DNA from: an uncultured Clostridia bacterium
GTDB lineage: Bacteria > Bacillota > Clostridia > TANB77 > CAG-508
DNA length: 64,000 nucleotides
Direction of reading: 5' to 3'
NCBI GenBank assembly: GCA_934168305.1
Contig: CAKPNF010000001.1
Span: 1 to 64,000 of the forward strand
The notes beneath the pieces are model-generated. The model was not told the DNA's origin. It saw nothing but the letters and a program-made list of their open reading frames with translations, and searched no databases. Below are positions 55,329 to 64,000 of this stretch, piece by piece. The position numbers and the translations under genes were made by a program. Numbering within the stretch: the first letter of the stretch is position 1; every line of letters starts with the position of its first letter.

Positions 55329-57936
55329 ATGGCAAACACAAAAGAAGATGTAGATATAAACAAAATGTATGCAGATGAAAGTAAACTAAGTAAAAACGAA
55401 TTTATACAAAAATACAGAATAAAAGAGAATGGAATAACAAACGAAGAAGCAGAAACCAAACTACAAAAATTAGGTCCAAATGAAATAAGACAAGCAAAAT
55501 CTAAAAAATGGTATAACTATTTCTGGGAAAGTCTAGTAACGCCATTTAACTGCATACTAATTGGAATTGCATTTATATTAACTTATACAGATGTAATTTT
55601 ACCAGAAACACCAAGCTATGCAAATATTGTTGTAATAGCAATATTAGTAATTGCAAGTACATTACTAGATTTTTTTGAAGAATTTAGGTCAAATAAAGCA
55701 GCAGAAAAATTAAAGAAAATGGTTGCAACAAAAACAACAGTAATTAGAAATGGACAAAAAATAGAAATTCCAATTAAAAATGTAGTAATTGGAGATACAG
55801 TTGTATTATCAGCAGGAAGTATGATACCAGCAGATTTAAGAGTAATTGAAGCAAAAGACTTATATGTTGGACAATCATCTTTAACAGGTGAATCTGATAG
55901 TGTTAAGAAAACTGTAGAATTAGAAGATAAAGAAGACGAAATTGATAATATATCTGATTTTGATAATATATGTTTTATGGGAACAAATGTAATATCTGGT
56001 TCAGCAAAAGGTATTGTTATAAAAACAGCAGATTCAACATATTTTGGAAAAATAGCGCACACAATAACCTCCGGAAAAGACAAAACAGCATTCCAAAAGG
56101 GAATTGAAAACATAAGTAGATTACTAATAAAATTTATGCTATTTATGATACCATTAGTATTTGTTATAAATGTAGAAAAACATGAATTTGTAACAGCATT
56201 CACATTTGCAGTTGCAATAGCAATATGTATAACACCATTATTATTGCCAGTAATTTTATCATCAAGTTTATCAAAAGGCGCAATAAGAATGTCAAAAAAG
56301 AAAACTATTGTAAAAAAACTTGATTCAATTCAAAACTTTGGAGCAATGAACATTTTATGTACAGACAAAACAGGAACATTAACTGAAGATAAAATAGTTC
56401 TTGAAAGATATTTGGACATAAATGGTGATGAAGACATAAGAATTTTAAAACACGCATTTTTAAATTCATATTTTCAAACTGGACTAAAAGGAAGCATAGA
56501 CGAAGCAGTAATAAAAAGAGCTTCTGAAAATAATTTAATGGAACTTACAGAAAAATATAAAATAATTGATGAAATACCATTTGATTTTTCTAGAAGACGT
56601 TTGTCAGTTATTGTATCAGATGGAGAGAAAAGACAATTAATTACAAAAGGTGCAGTTGAAGAAATTTTAAGCATTTGTACTATGGTTGATTATAAAGGAC
56701 AAGTTAGCAAAATAACAAAAGAAATTAAAGACAATATTAAAAAAATCAGTAAACAATTAAACAAAGATGGCTTAAGAGTGGTTGCCGTATGTCAAAAAAA
56801 TGATATAGAAAACAAATCAAATTTTGAAGTGTCAGACGAAAAGAATATGGTACTATTGGGCTTTATAGGATTTTTAGACCCACCAAAAGAAAGTGCAAAA
56901 GAATCTATTAAAAAGCTAAATAAAGCGGGAATTAGAGTTATAGTTCTTACAGGAGACAATGCAGATGTAACAAGATGTGTATGTGAAAAAGTTGGAATAA
57001 ACTCAAAAAATATTGTTTTAGGAAGCCAAATTGAAAAACTTCCAGATATTGGGGTAATACGTTTATTAAAGAAAACAAACATATTTGCAAAACTATCTCC
57101 AATACAAAAAGCCAGAATTGTAAGACTACTAAGACAAAATGGAAATGTAGTAGGATATATGGGAGATGGAATAAATGACAGCCCATCATTAACAAACTCA
57201 GATGTAGGTGTATCAGTAGATACAGCAGTAGATATAGCAAAAGAATCAGCAGATATTATATTACTTGAAAAAGATTTAAATGTTCTATTAGATGGAGTTG
57301 AAGAACGGAAGACGTACATTTGTAAACTTAATGAAATATATCAAAATGGCAACAAGTTTCAACTTTGGAGAGGTTGTATCTGTAATTGTAGCAAGCATAT
57401 TTTTGCCATTTTTACCAGAAACACCAATTCAATTATTAGTAGAAGGACTAATATACGATTTTGGACAAATGACATTACCATTTGATAATGTTGACAAAGA
57501 ATCATTAGAAAAACCAAAGAAACTAGATATCAAAAGTTTAAAAAGATTTATGCTATTCATGGGACCTGTAAGTTCAGCATTTGATATTGTTGTATTTTTA
57601 ACATTATGGAATGTTTTCAAATTAAGAGATGTAGCACATTTTCAAACAATATGGTTTACTTACAGCATAGTTTCAAACCTAGTAGGAATGCATATAATCA
57701 GAACAGCTAAAGTTCCATTTGTACAAAGTAATGCTCATAAATATGTATATGCATCATCAATTTTATTAATATTAGTTGGTATAGCTGTACCATTTACAAC
57801 ATTGGGCAACGCAATAGGGCTTGTACCTATTGGCGCAAAATATTTATTTATGATTTTTGTAGTTACATTTTTGTATTGTATTATTGCTTCTATTGCAAAG
57901 AAAGTGTATATTAAAAAGTATAAAGAGTGGATTTAA
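55329..57936 (+). CDS. mgtA: Magnesium-translocating P-type ATPase (MgtA-like), with +1 frameshift
   Basis: 868 residues when the extra C at 57306 is skipped. Cation ATPase N-terminal domain, TGES loop in SSLTGESDSV, phosphorylation site DKTGTLTED (Asp near 346) and hinge MGDGINDSPSL. After the shift comes the MgtA C-terminus: EGRRTFVNLMKYIKM, SNFGEVVSV-like FNFGEVVSVIVAS, LPFLPETPIQLLVEGLIYDFGQMTLPFD and FMLFMGPVSSAFDI. This P3B type imports Mg2+ or Ni2+. Without the shift the last 210 residues, with four or more membrane helices, would be lost. Start at 55329 follows GAGAGGAATGTGATTTTTAA. Single gene between terminators. Confidence 0.9.
57306..57309 (+). other. +1 frameshift site C-GGA in mgtA
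   Basis: GGA GTT GAA GAA, extra C at 57306, GGA AGA CGT ACA TTT. The shifted reading gives GVEEGRRTFVNLMKY; the Gly is conserved in EGR-TF of P-type ATPases. Confidence 0.88.
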
Positions 57937-57968
57937 AGTGAGTGGAGAAATTTCCCCACTCACTCTTT
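57936..57968. terminator. Bidirectional terminator after mgtA
   Basis: AAGTGAGTGG at 57936-57945 pairs with CCACTCACTCTT at 57956-57967. It also ends the convergent gene, whose stop lies in the 3' arm. Confidence 0.75.
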
Positions 57969-58478
57969 CACTTCACGTGCAATTGTACCGGTAGGAACAT
58001 AGAATACATAATCATATTGCTTAGCTCCAACAGCAAAAGTCCAAAATGATTTTTTGCCATACCTTACATAAGTAACTAATTTAGCATCAGTACAGTTATC
58101 ATCTTCTACTATTGAAACATTACTATCAGAAATAGTATTGAGACTATATGATTTAGAAGCATATGCAGAATCAACTTCCACATAGTAAGTATAAGAGTTA
58201 GTACCTGAAATAGATACATAATACAATCCACCTGTACCTTCTGATATAGTATCAGATTTTAAACTTACAAGTTCAGTAGTGGAAAATACATGAGGTTTTC
58301 CGTAACCACTCACAGGCTCTGCAATTCCAATAAAAAATCCACCGATGACACATACAACAGCAATTATTACAAGTGGTGTAGCAATATTTGGATCAGGTTT
58401 ATTACTCCTATATATATACGCAAATATAAGTCCTACCACCAATGCTGATGCTAAAAATCCTGTTAAAATTATTCCCAT
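57960..58478 (-). CDS. Membrane protein of unknown function with two N-terminal helices
   Basis: 172 residues. Helices at about 4-23 and 32-52, then an exposed part of about 115 residues with beta character (GLYYVSISGTNSYTYYVEVD). Phage and plasmid membrane proteins with this shape are common, but I cannot name the family. The minus-strand ribosome site AAGGAGGAAAATTT precedes it. Single gene. Confidence 0.75.
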   Translation of the reverse strand: MGIILTGFLASALVVGLIFAYIYRSNKPDPNIATPLVIIAVVCVIGGFFIGIAEPVSGYGKPHVFSTTELVSLKSDTISEGTGGLYYVSISGTNSYTYYVEVDSAYASKSYSLNTISDSNVSIVEDDNCTDAKLVTYVRYGKKSFWTFAVGAKQYDYVFYVPTGTIAREVKE

Positions 58479-58741
58479 AAATTTTCCTCCTTAAAAAATT
58501 TTTTTTATAAAAAATGCCTATATATCAACCTGTAAAAACAGGATAAAAAATTTGAACAATTATAAGTATATCATAGTTGCATAATTTTATCAATATTTCT
58601 TATTTTTAATGCATTACGTATACATAATGCATTAAAAATTGCATGATTTTTTTATTGCTGATTTTCCAAAAACGTGATATAAATAACATAAAAAATTTTA
58701 AGCCTAATAAAATTAAATATAAAAATTTAGGAGATGAAAAT

Positions 58742-59311
58742 ATGGGGATAATAGAATTATTACTATTAAGCATAGGACTAGGAATGGATGCATTTGCAGT
58801 AGCAATATGTAAAGGAATATCAATGAAAAAAATGGACTGGAAAAAAGCATTCATAATAGGATTATATTTTGGAGAATTTCAAGCAATAATGCCTATTATA
58901 GGATATTTTCTAGGCTCTACATTTGAAAATATAATAACTAACTTTGACCATTGGGTAGCCTTTCTTTTATTAACAATAATAGGTGGAAACATGATAAAGG
59001 ATTCATTTAGCAAAGAATCTGATAATTTTTGTGATGATGTAAATTTTAAAACAATGATAGTATTGGCAATAGCTACAAGTATAGATGCATTAGCAGTTGG
59101 AATAACATTTGCATTTTTAAAAGTAAATTTGATTTTAGCGATATCACTTATAGGAATTATAACATTTATTTTGTCAATTATTGGAACTAAAGTGGGAAAC
59201 AGATTTGGAGACAAATATGGAAATAAGGCAGAATTTATAGGTGGAATTATTCTTATATTATTAGGACTAAAAATATTATTAGAACATTTAGGAATATTGA
59301 CAATAAATTGA
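58742..59311 (+). CDS. mntP: Manganese efflux pump MntP
   Basis: 189 residues, six membrane helices. Two DAxxVG-type motifs: [14 protein letters not shown] (about 13-26) and [13 protein letters not shown] (about 113-125), the signature of the MntP family. The start is ATG 58742 after AGGAGATGAAAAT; a longer frame from 58643 adds a non-conserved N-terminus. I saw no yybP-ykoY (Mn) riboswitch in the 260 bases before it. Confidence 0.92.
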   Translation: MGIIELLLLSIGLGMDAFAVAICKGISMKKMDWKKAFIIGLYFGEFQAIMPIIGYFLGSTFENIITNFDHWVAFLLLTIIGGNMIKDSFSKESDNFCDDVNFKTMIVLAIATSIDALAVGITFAFLKVNLILAISLIGIITFILSIIGTKVGNRFGDKYGNKAEFIGGIILILLGLKILLEHLGILTIN

Positions 59312-59355
59312 TAGAGGGTGTATACTTTTTTAAACTTATATAAAAAGGTAATGAA

Positions 59356-59850
59356 ATGAAGAAAAATATATATTTATATTATGCAGCAAACACACCAGTT
59401 GACCTAGAAATATTAAAAACATTTAATGAAACAACCATTAAATACTTTGCAAATTCAAATTCAACACATGATTGGAGCATTCGTCTGTAAGCAGTCCATT
59501 AACATATTTAAAAGAACAAGGATATGAAGTTGATGTGCTAAATATTACAATCAATGGAAAAGTAGACATATAACATCTAAAAAGTCTAATAAGACAAGAC
59601 ACAATATTAGTATCAATTTGTTATGTTGATAGTGAGGTTGGAATTGTTCAGCCGATACATGAAACAGCAGAAATTTTAAAAGATTATCCTAATTGTTTTT
59701 TGCATGTTGACTGTACACAGGGTGTCGGAAAAATAGAATTAGATTTAAGTTATGTTGATTTAATATCATTTGCACCACATAAATTTTATGGTTTAAATGG
59801 ATTTGGAGGACTTATAAAGAAAAAAGATATTGTATTAGAACACCTAATAA
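59356..59850 (+). pseudogene. Decayed cysteine desulfurase (NifS/IscS-like)
   Basis: Fragments in order: IYLYYAANTPVDLEILKTF (start of NifS), then a deletion, EHSSVSSPLTYLKEQGYEVDVLN in another frame, a stop at VDI-TAA where GAA is expected, and then LIRQDTILVSICYVDSEVGIVQPI and HVDCTQGVGKIELDLSYVDLISFAPHKFYGLNGFGG. The PLP lysine region (SFAPHKFYG) is present but the active-site cysteine loop is gone. Several independent lesions, none of the C-GG type. It runs into a CsoR relic. Confidence 0.8.
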
Positions 59851-59982
59851 ATAGACTAAGCAGGATAGAAGGACAGTTAGCAGGAATAACATTTATATAC
59901 TTGTGTATCAGAAGACATAGAAAAGGGAAATATAGAAGTAATAGACGAATTAATAGGACTTTTTAAAATATTCAATAAATAA
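59846..59982 (+). pseudogene. csoR: Relic of a CsoR-type copper repressor
   Basis: LINRLSRIEGQLAGI matches the N-terminal helix of CsoR/RcnR proteins (typical RLKRIEGQVRGI). After a frame change, CVSEDIEKGNIEVIDELIGLFKIFNK matches the C-terminal helix, ending at 59980-59982. About 40 residues with the central Cys/His copper ligands are missing. It lies directly upstream of copZ-copA, where a complete csoR is often found. Confidence 0.75.
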
Positions 59983-60046
59983 AACATTATATTTAGTAGA
60001 TACCTAAAGTATTAAAAAACAATAAAAATTTAAGGAGGAAAAGAAA

Positions 60047-60253
60047 ATGAAAGAAACGAATTTAAAAATAGAAGGAATGCATTGTACAGGATGTTCAACA
60101 AGATTAGAGAAAGTATTAAATAACTTAGAAGGAGTAGAAACAGCAAAAGTAATTTTAGAAGAAAAGAAAGCAACGATAAAATATGACGAAACAAAAATTA
60201 GTCTAGAAAGCATTAAAGAGGCAATTGAAGATGCTGGTTTCAAAGGAGAATAA
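60047..60253 (+). CDS. copZ: Copper chaperone CopZ (HMA domain)
   Basis: 68 residues, one heavy-metal-associated domain with GMHCTGC (MxCxxC) at about residues 10-16. It carries Cu(I) to CopA in the cytosol. Strong ribosome site TAAGGAGGAAAAGAAA. It is followed by copA after 74 bases. Confidence 0.93.
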   Translation: MKETNLKIEGMHCTGCSTRLEKVLNNLEGVETAKVILEEKKATIKYDETKISLESIKEAIEDAGFKGE

Positions 60254-60327
60254 AGGCGTTGAAAAATAATTACAATTTTGGACTGTATTAAATTCGATTT
60301 GTTGTTTAAGAAGGGAAAATATAAAAT

Positions 60328-62526
60328 ATGAAAAAAGTATTATTAAAAATTGACGGAATGACATGTAGTGCTTGTTCTTCAGGACTGGAAAAATACATAA
60401 ACAAGCAAGATGGAATAAAACAAGCAACAGTAAATTTAATTATGAATAATGCAAACATAGAATATGATGACAAAAAACTAACACTAGAACAAGTGGAAAA
60501 ATTCGTAGAAAAAGCAGGGTTTACTAGTTTAGGAATAGACAATTATGAAAAAGAAGAAAAGAAAAAGACGAACGAAAAATATAAACTAATTGCAATAACA
60601 ATAATATCAATATTAGTATTATATATATCAATGTCACATATGGTAGGCTTGCCAGTCATTCCATTTTTAAACATGATGACACATCCAATGAATTATGCAG
60701 TATCATTATTTATTCTAACAACACTAGTTTTAATTTTAGGAAAAGACATAATAAAAAACGGATATAAAAATTTAATACACAAAACGCCCAATATGGACAC
60801 ACTAGTAATGATAGGAGTTTCAGCAAGTTACATTTACAGTATATATGGAACAATTCAAATTTTAAAAGGGCATGCAATGCATGTAGAAAGTCTATATTTT
60901 GAATCTGCAGCAATAGTTATATTCTTTATAGAAATCGGAAGATATGTAGAAAATAAAAATAAAGATAAAACTAAAGAAGCATTGCAACAACTGATGAGTA
61001 TAACTCCCAACAATGCAGTTATTTTAAGAGATGGACAAGAAGTTACAGTAACATTAGACGAAATACAAAAAGGTGATATTGTAATTTGCAAACCAGGAGA
61101 AAAAATTGCAGTTGATGGAGAAATTACAGATGGAACAACACATATTAATGAATCATTCATAACAGGTGAAAGTGTGCCAGTAAAAAGAGAAAAAGGCTCA
61201 AAAGTAATTGCAGGAAGCATAAATTATGAAGGAACAATAAAATACAAAGCCGAAAAAATTGGTAAAGAATCAACTGTTTCAGAAATTGTAAGACTAGTCA
61301 CACAAGCTACAAGTACAAAAGCACCCATAGCAAAAATAGCAGATAAAATAAGTGAATATTTCGTACCAGTAGTTTTGGTAATTGCTGTTTTAGCATTTAT
61401 TTTATGGTTGTTAATTTCAAAAAATGTAGCAACTGCAATAAACATATTTGTAAGTATATTAGTCGTAGCATGTCCATGTAGTTTAGGTTTAGCAACACCA
61501 CTCGCAATAGTTATAGCATCAGGTAATGCAAGCAAAAAGGGAATATTAGTAAAAACAAGTGAAACATTAGAAAATGCACATAAAGTAAAAACAATTTGCT
61601 TTGACAAAACAGGAACACTAACAAAAGGCGAATTGAGCATTTCAAAAATATATAATTACAGCAATATAGAAGAAAATGAAATATTAAAAAAAGTTGCAAG
61701 TATAGAAAAGAAATCAGAGCACCCAATAGCAAGAGCAATTGTTAAAAAAGCACAAGAAGAAAAAATAGAATTAGAAGAAATAAAAGAATTTAAGGCAATA
61801 CCTGGTTTTGGAATTGAAGGAATAACACAAAATGGAGATAGATATTTAATTGGTAATAAAAAATTAATGACAAAAAACAATATCAAAATAGACAATGCAC
61901 AAGACGAAAAAGATTTGGTAAATCAAGGAAACAGTATTTTATTTGTTAGCCTAAATAATGAATTAATAGCATTAATAGGAGTAAAAGATATATTAAAAGA
62001 AAATGTTATTGATGTAATACAAAAATTAAAAAACAGAAACATTGATATCGTAATGCTTACAGGTGACAATGAAAAAACTGCAGAAATTATTGCAAAAGAA
62101 ATTGGGATTGATAAAGTTATTTCAAATGTTACACCAAAAGAAAAATCAGAACAAATAAAAAAATTAAAAGAAAACGGACTTGTAATGATGTGCGGCGATG
62201 GAATAAACGACAGTGTTAGCCTTGTAACAGCAGATATTGGTGTATCAGTTTCAAGTGGTACAGATATTGCAATGGATTCTTCACAAGTTATTCTTATGAA
62301 TGATAATTTAGAAAAAATAAATGATTTAATTGAAATTAGTAGAAAGACTATAAGAAATATAAAACAAAATTTATTCTGGGCATTTTTCTATAATATTTGC
62401 ATGATTCCAATCGCTTGTGGAATTTTACAACCATTAGGGATTACTATGAATCCGATGATAGCAGCATTTGCAATGACGATTAGTAGTTTAACTGTTGTAC
62501 TAAATGCTTTGAGGTTGAGAATCTAA
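60328..62526 (+). CDS. copA: Copper-exporting P1B-type ATPase
   Basis: 732 residues. N-terminal HMA domain with GMTCSAC, eight helices including the CPC metal site (VACPCSLGLATPLAIV, about 378-393), TGES, DKTGTLTKG (Asp near 426), the SEHPIARAI histidine motif and GDGINDSVSL. It pumps Cu(I) or Ag(I) out. The ribosome site AAGAAGGGAAAATATAAA is moderate. With csoR decayed, its control may now be constitutive or by another regulator. Confidence 0.95.
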   Translation: MKKVLLKIDGMTCSACSSGLEKYINKQDGIKQATVNLIMNNANIEYDDKKLTLEQVEKFVEKAGFTSLGIDNYEKEEKKKTNEKYKLIAITIISILVLYISMSHMVGLPVIPFLNMMTHPMNYAVSLFILTTLVLILGKDIIKNGYKNLIHKTPNMDTLVMIGVSASYIYSIYGTIQILKGHAMHVESLYFESAAIVIFFIEIGRYVENKNKDKTKEALQQLMSITPNNAVILRDGQEVTVTLDEIQKGDIVICKPGEKIAVDGEITDGTTHINESFITGESVPVKREKGSKVIAGSINYEGTIKYKAEKIGKESTVSEIVRLVTQATSTKAPIAKIADKISEYFVPVVLVIAVLAFILWLLISKNVATAINIFVSILVVACPCSLGLATPLAIVIASGNASKKGILVKTSETLENAHKVKTICFDKTGTLTKGELSISKIYNYSNIEENEILKKVASIEKKSEHPIARAIVKKAQEEKIELEEIKEFKAIPGFGIEGITQNGDRYLIGNKKLMTKNNIKIDNAQDEKDLVNQGNSILFVSLNNELIALIGVKDILKENVIDVIQKLKNRNIDIVMLTGDNEKTAEIIAKEIGIDKVISNVTPKEKSEQIKKLKENGLVMMCGDGINDSVSLVTADIGVSVSSGTDIAMDSSQVILMNDNLEKINDLIEISRKTIRNIKQNLFWAFFYNICMIPIACGILQPLGITMNPMIAAFAMTISSLTVVLNALRLRI

Positions 62527-62550
62527 AAATTTTTTGTAATAATAAAATTA

Positions 62551-62579
62551 TTGAAAATTATATTAAATTATTGTATAAT
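62551..62579 (+). promoter_or_regulatory. Promoter of the gene at 62705
   Basis: TTGAAA at 62551-62556 and TATAAT at 62574-62579 with 17 bases between. A 125-base leader follows, including GAGTAAGGAATACTTACTC, a small inverted repeat. Confidence 0.65.
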
Positions 62580-62704
62580 ATGGTTCATATAGGTAATTGC
62601 TTTATTATTACTTATTTCCTTAAATCACTAATTGAGTAAGGAATACTTACTCCTAAGTTTTATCAAATATAACAATTAAACATCTATAAAAGGAGGAAAC
62701 ATCT

Positions 62705-63325
62705 ATGAGTTTATCTGAAAAAAAGTATAAAATTACAGGTCGACATGGTGAGGCACAATTGCTTACTGCCAAAAATCTTTATGAGCGGGTATTAGAGGAC
62801 AGTAAATCTGATTATAATTGGATTGCTTCAGCTGCAGAACTTGTTAGAGTATGTAATGAACCAGACTTTCCTGAAATGTATGCAACTAATATCAAAATTA
62901 TTATATTAAATTGCTTTGCAAATTTGGAATTACAGCAGGAAAAATGCTATAATTGTAGACGAACTGACACGGAAGTGGTATACTCTTGCTATAATTCTCT
63001 ATCAGAAACAGATGCAGCTATAATCAAAGTAAAAGAAAAATATTTGGCTGCAATTATAGAAGGAATTACAAGATATAGTGGGGATGAAGAACGCTTTCCG
63101 ATTTGTTTTGGACCTGCATATAAAAAAACTTGCGAAGACTGGAAAAAGGCAAAGTTTCATGAGTATGTGTCCGAGACCAAAATTGATTTTAATCAATTAA
63201 GGGAAAAATTAAATACTGATTTTGAAAAGACAATAAAAAAAGCAGAAGAGAATGGAACTTTTGATGAAGATGATAAGTTAGATGGGGAACAGTTGCAATG
63301 GCATATATCTCCTTCGATTAATTAA
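62705..63325 (+). CDS. Orphan soluble protein of unknown function (206 aa)
   Basis: Not recognised. Helical and acidic, with a cysteine pair CYNCRR near the middle (about 80-85). Strong ribosome site AAAAGGAGGAAACATCT. Codon use differs from its neighbours: one in-frame CGG (62788-62790, YERVLED), CGC, CGA and CGT codons. A +1 shift at that CGG gives GGG TAT TAG and ends the protein. Own promoter and terminator. It shares its style with the genes at 5659, 26856 and 46593. Confidence 0.7.
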   Translation: MSLSEKKYKITGRHGEAQLLTAKNLYERVLEDSKSDYNWIASAAELVRVCNEPDFPEMYATNIKIIILNCFANLELQQEKCYNCRRTDTEVVYSCYNSLSETDAAIIKVKEKYLAAIIEGITRYSGDEERFPICFGPAYKKTCEDWKKAKFHEYVSETKIDFNQLREKLNTDFEKTIKKAEENGTFDEDDKLDGEQLQWHISPSIN

Positions 63326-63375
63326 AAAGAACTTTATTCCTTTTCCAACATATAAGTAAAGAATAAACTCAAAGT

Positions 63376-63408
63376 AGAGTGTTTGGATTACCAAGCACTC
63401 TTTTTTCT
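63376..63408 (+). terminator. Rho-independent terminator
   Basis: AGAGTGTTTGG pairs with CCAAGCACTCT, followed by a T run. Confidence 0.9.
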
Positions 63409-63703
63409 TTTTTTAAAAAATACTCAGTTCAAAAAATTAAAACAAAAAAATGAATGAAAATTGTAATGGAATATTAAGAAGATTTTTTGAATGGCAAGAA
63501 TATAAAATTTTTTTCATAAATGTATAGAAATTTTTTGTAGTTTATTATATAATCGTGTAAAACAATTTTTGCTTTATACGAAAGGAAGAAATTTGTTGCA
63601 ACTGTAACAGAATACAATTACAGAGCATATCTATCAGCTAATAAAAATAAATTATATACATAACTTTAATGTTCTTATGAAAAAAATAAAAGGGAGAAAA
63701 AGA
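63409..63703 (+). other. Intergenic region before the last gene
   Basis: 295 bases without an open frame. TATATAATC near 63545-63553 may be a -10 box, and a TTGCAACTGTAACAG segment near 63597 resembles the palindromes upstream of nrdD. Nothing else is recognised. Confidence 0.4.
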
Positions 63704-64000
63704 ATGAAAAATAAAATTTTAAAAATTTTAATAGCAATTTTAATAATAATAGTGATAATTGTATTATCCATATATTATTTTAATAAAAATAAAAAACAAA
63801 ATAGTACAAATAATACTGAATTTACAACCGACATAAATATTGTATCATCTTTAGAAGATAAAATAACAGAAAATACAGCATGGTGTGGAACATTTAATTT
63901 AATATGGAATGATTTAAAAAATGATTTAGCAAAACAAGACATTATATTTACACCTCAATTAGAAATAGTAGAAAATTTAAATAAAGGAACATTTAATACA
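63704..64000 (+). CDS. Membrane-anchored protein, 3' partial
   Basis: 99 residues are visible and the frame is open at the end of the window. A hydrophobic helix at about 7-27 follows KNKILK, then a spacer rich in Asn and Thr (KKQNSTNNTEFTTDIN). The exposed part holds TAWCGTFNLIWNDLKNDLAKQD, which I have seen only in unnamed Clostridia proteins. The ribosome site AAAGGGAGAAAAAGA supports the start. No function is proposed. Confidence 0.75.
   Translation, partial: MKNKILKILIAILIIIVIIVLSIYYFNKNKKQNSTNNTEFTTDINIVSSLEDKITENTAWCGTFNLIWNDLKNDLAKQDIIFTPQLEIVENLNKGTFNT

Noticed and set aside
2723..57309. Reassignment of CGG to another amino acid
   Set aside because: Reading CGG as any single residue leaves the downstream frame wrong at all six sites, with stops soon after. 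Only skipping one base restores the proteins.
2723..57309. Classical P-site slippage at a slippery sequence
   Set aside because: The codons before the C (TTA, AGA, TGC, ACT, AGC, GAA) cannot re-pair well in the +1 position and share no motif.
2723..57309. Homopolymer length error as the cause of the extra bases
   Set aside because: In four of six sites the C is not next to another C, and no A/T runs are involved, although A/T runs are abundant here. A base-modification-linked artefact before GG cannot be excluded without reads.
58500..58741. yybP-ykoY manganese riboswitch before mntP
   Set aside because: No matching conserved core was seen; only a TAATGCATTA-type inverted repeat and AT-rich sequence.
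59356..59982. nifS/csoR breaks as further examples of the C-GG frameshift
   Set aside because: The lesions are deletions, a stop from one substitution and frame changes without a C before GG. These genes look truly dead.

Overview
The window is very AT-rich, prefers AGA for arginine, and carries low-GC Gram-positive signatures: a glycine T-box ahead of glyS, an H-type small acid-soluble spore protein, BY-kinase, DUF4173, UPF0182, a PBP2a-like transpeptidase and Firmicutes-style promoters and terminators. Oxygen-independent nrdD-nrdG is the only ribonucleotide reductase seen. This suggests an anaerobic, spore-forming member of the Clostridia, probably uncultured. I cannot place it more exactly from sequence alone.

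Layout. 1-3.7 kb: end of a large surface protein with 261-bp tandem repeats, then a membrane-anchored FxLYD-like protein. 3.8-6.4 kb: tRNA-Trp, T-box, glyS, an orphan gene, sspH. 6.5-11 kb: tyrosine autokinase with a coiled-coil tail and a prepilin-like LamG protein. 11-19 kb: argS, a membrane protein, tRNA-Thr, ftsY, a UPF0182 protein, a 208-bp palindromic element, tyrS, a zinc-ribbon protein. 19.3-26.8 kb: cytoplasmic alpha-amylase, hemolysin III-like protein, and a six-gene cassette that parallels the Arn system (GT2, GT-C, aminotransferase, ATP-grasp, two half-size flippase subunits). 26.8-34.2 kb: dgkA, pentapeptide protein, trxB-trxA, DUF4173-DUF2975-HTH, PBP. 34.3-46.5 kb: two-component system, nucleotide and nucleoside hydrolases, PHP and HD enzymes, GNAT_C protein, an FtsX-type ABC exporter, an M14 peptidase and a YkuD transpeptidase. 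46.6-64 kb: GIY-YIG protein, addA, nrdDG, mgtA-like ATPase, mntP, decayed nifS and csoR relics, copZ-copA, an orphan gene, and the start of a membrane-anchored protein.

The main observation concerns decoding. Five otherwise well-conserved genes (surface protein, trxB twice, M14 peptidase, addA, mgtA) are each interrupted by one extra base. In all six cases the extra base is a C directly before a GGA or GGT glycine codon, so an in-frame CGG appears exactly where the frame must move +1. Skipping the C restores the conserved protein each time, including the Walker A loop of AddA and the zinc-binding HxxE of the peptidase. Reading every CGG in the window by eye, I found no other in-frame CGG in the recognisable genes. 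It occurs once each in four small genes of unknown function, three of them clear orphans, where it must be read as a normal codon or end the protein early. This fits +1 frameshifting at a rare or poorly decoded CGG by out-of-frame pairing of a glycine tRNA. A systematic sequencing artefact or a mutational bias is still possible.

A second observation is a palindromic repeat family (TGAGACA...TGTCTCA). Single half-units lie between genes, and a full head-to-head copy of about 119 bp sits in frame inside addA, adding about 40 residues. I did not see a CRISPR array, transposase or prophage.
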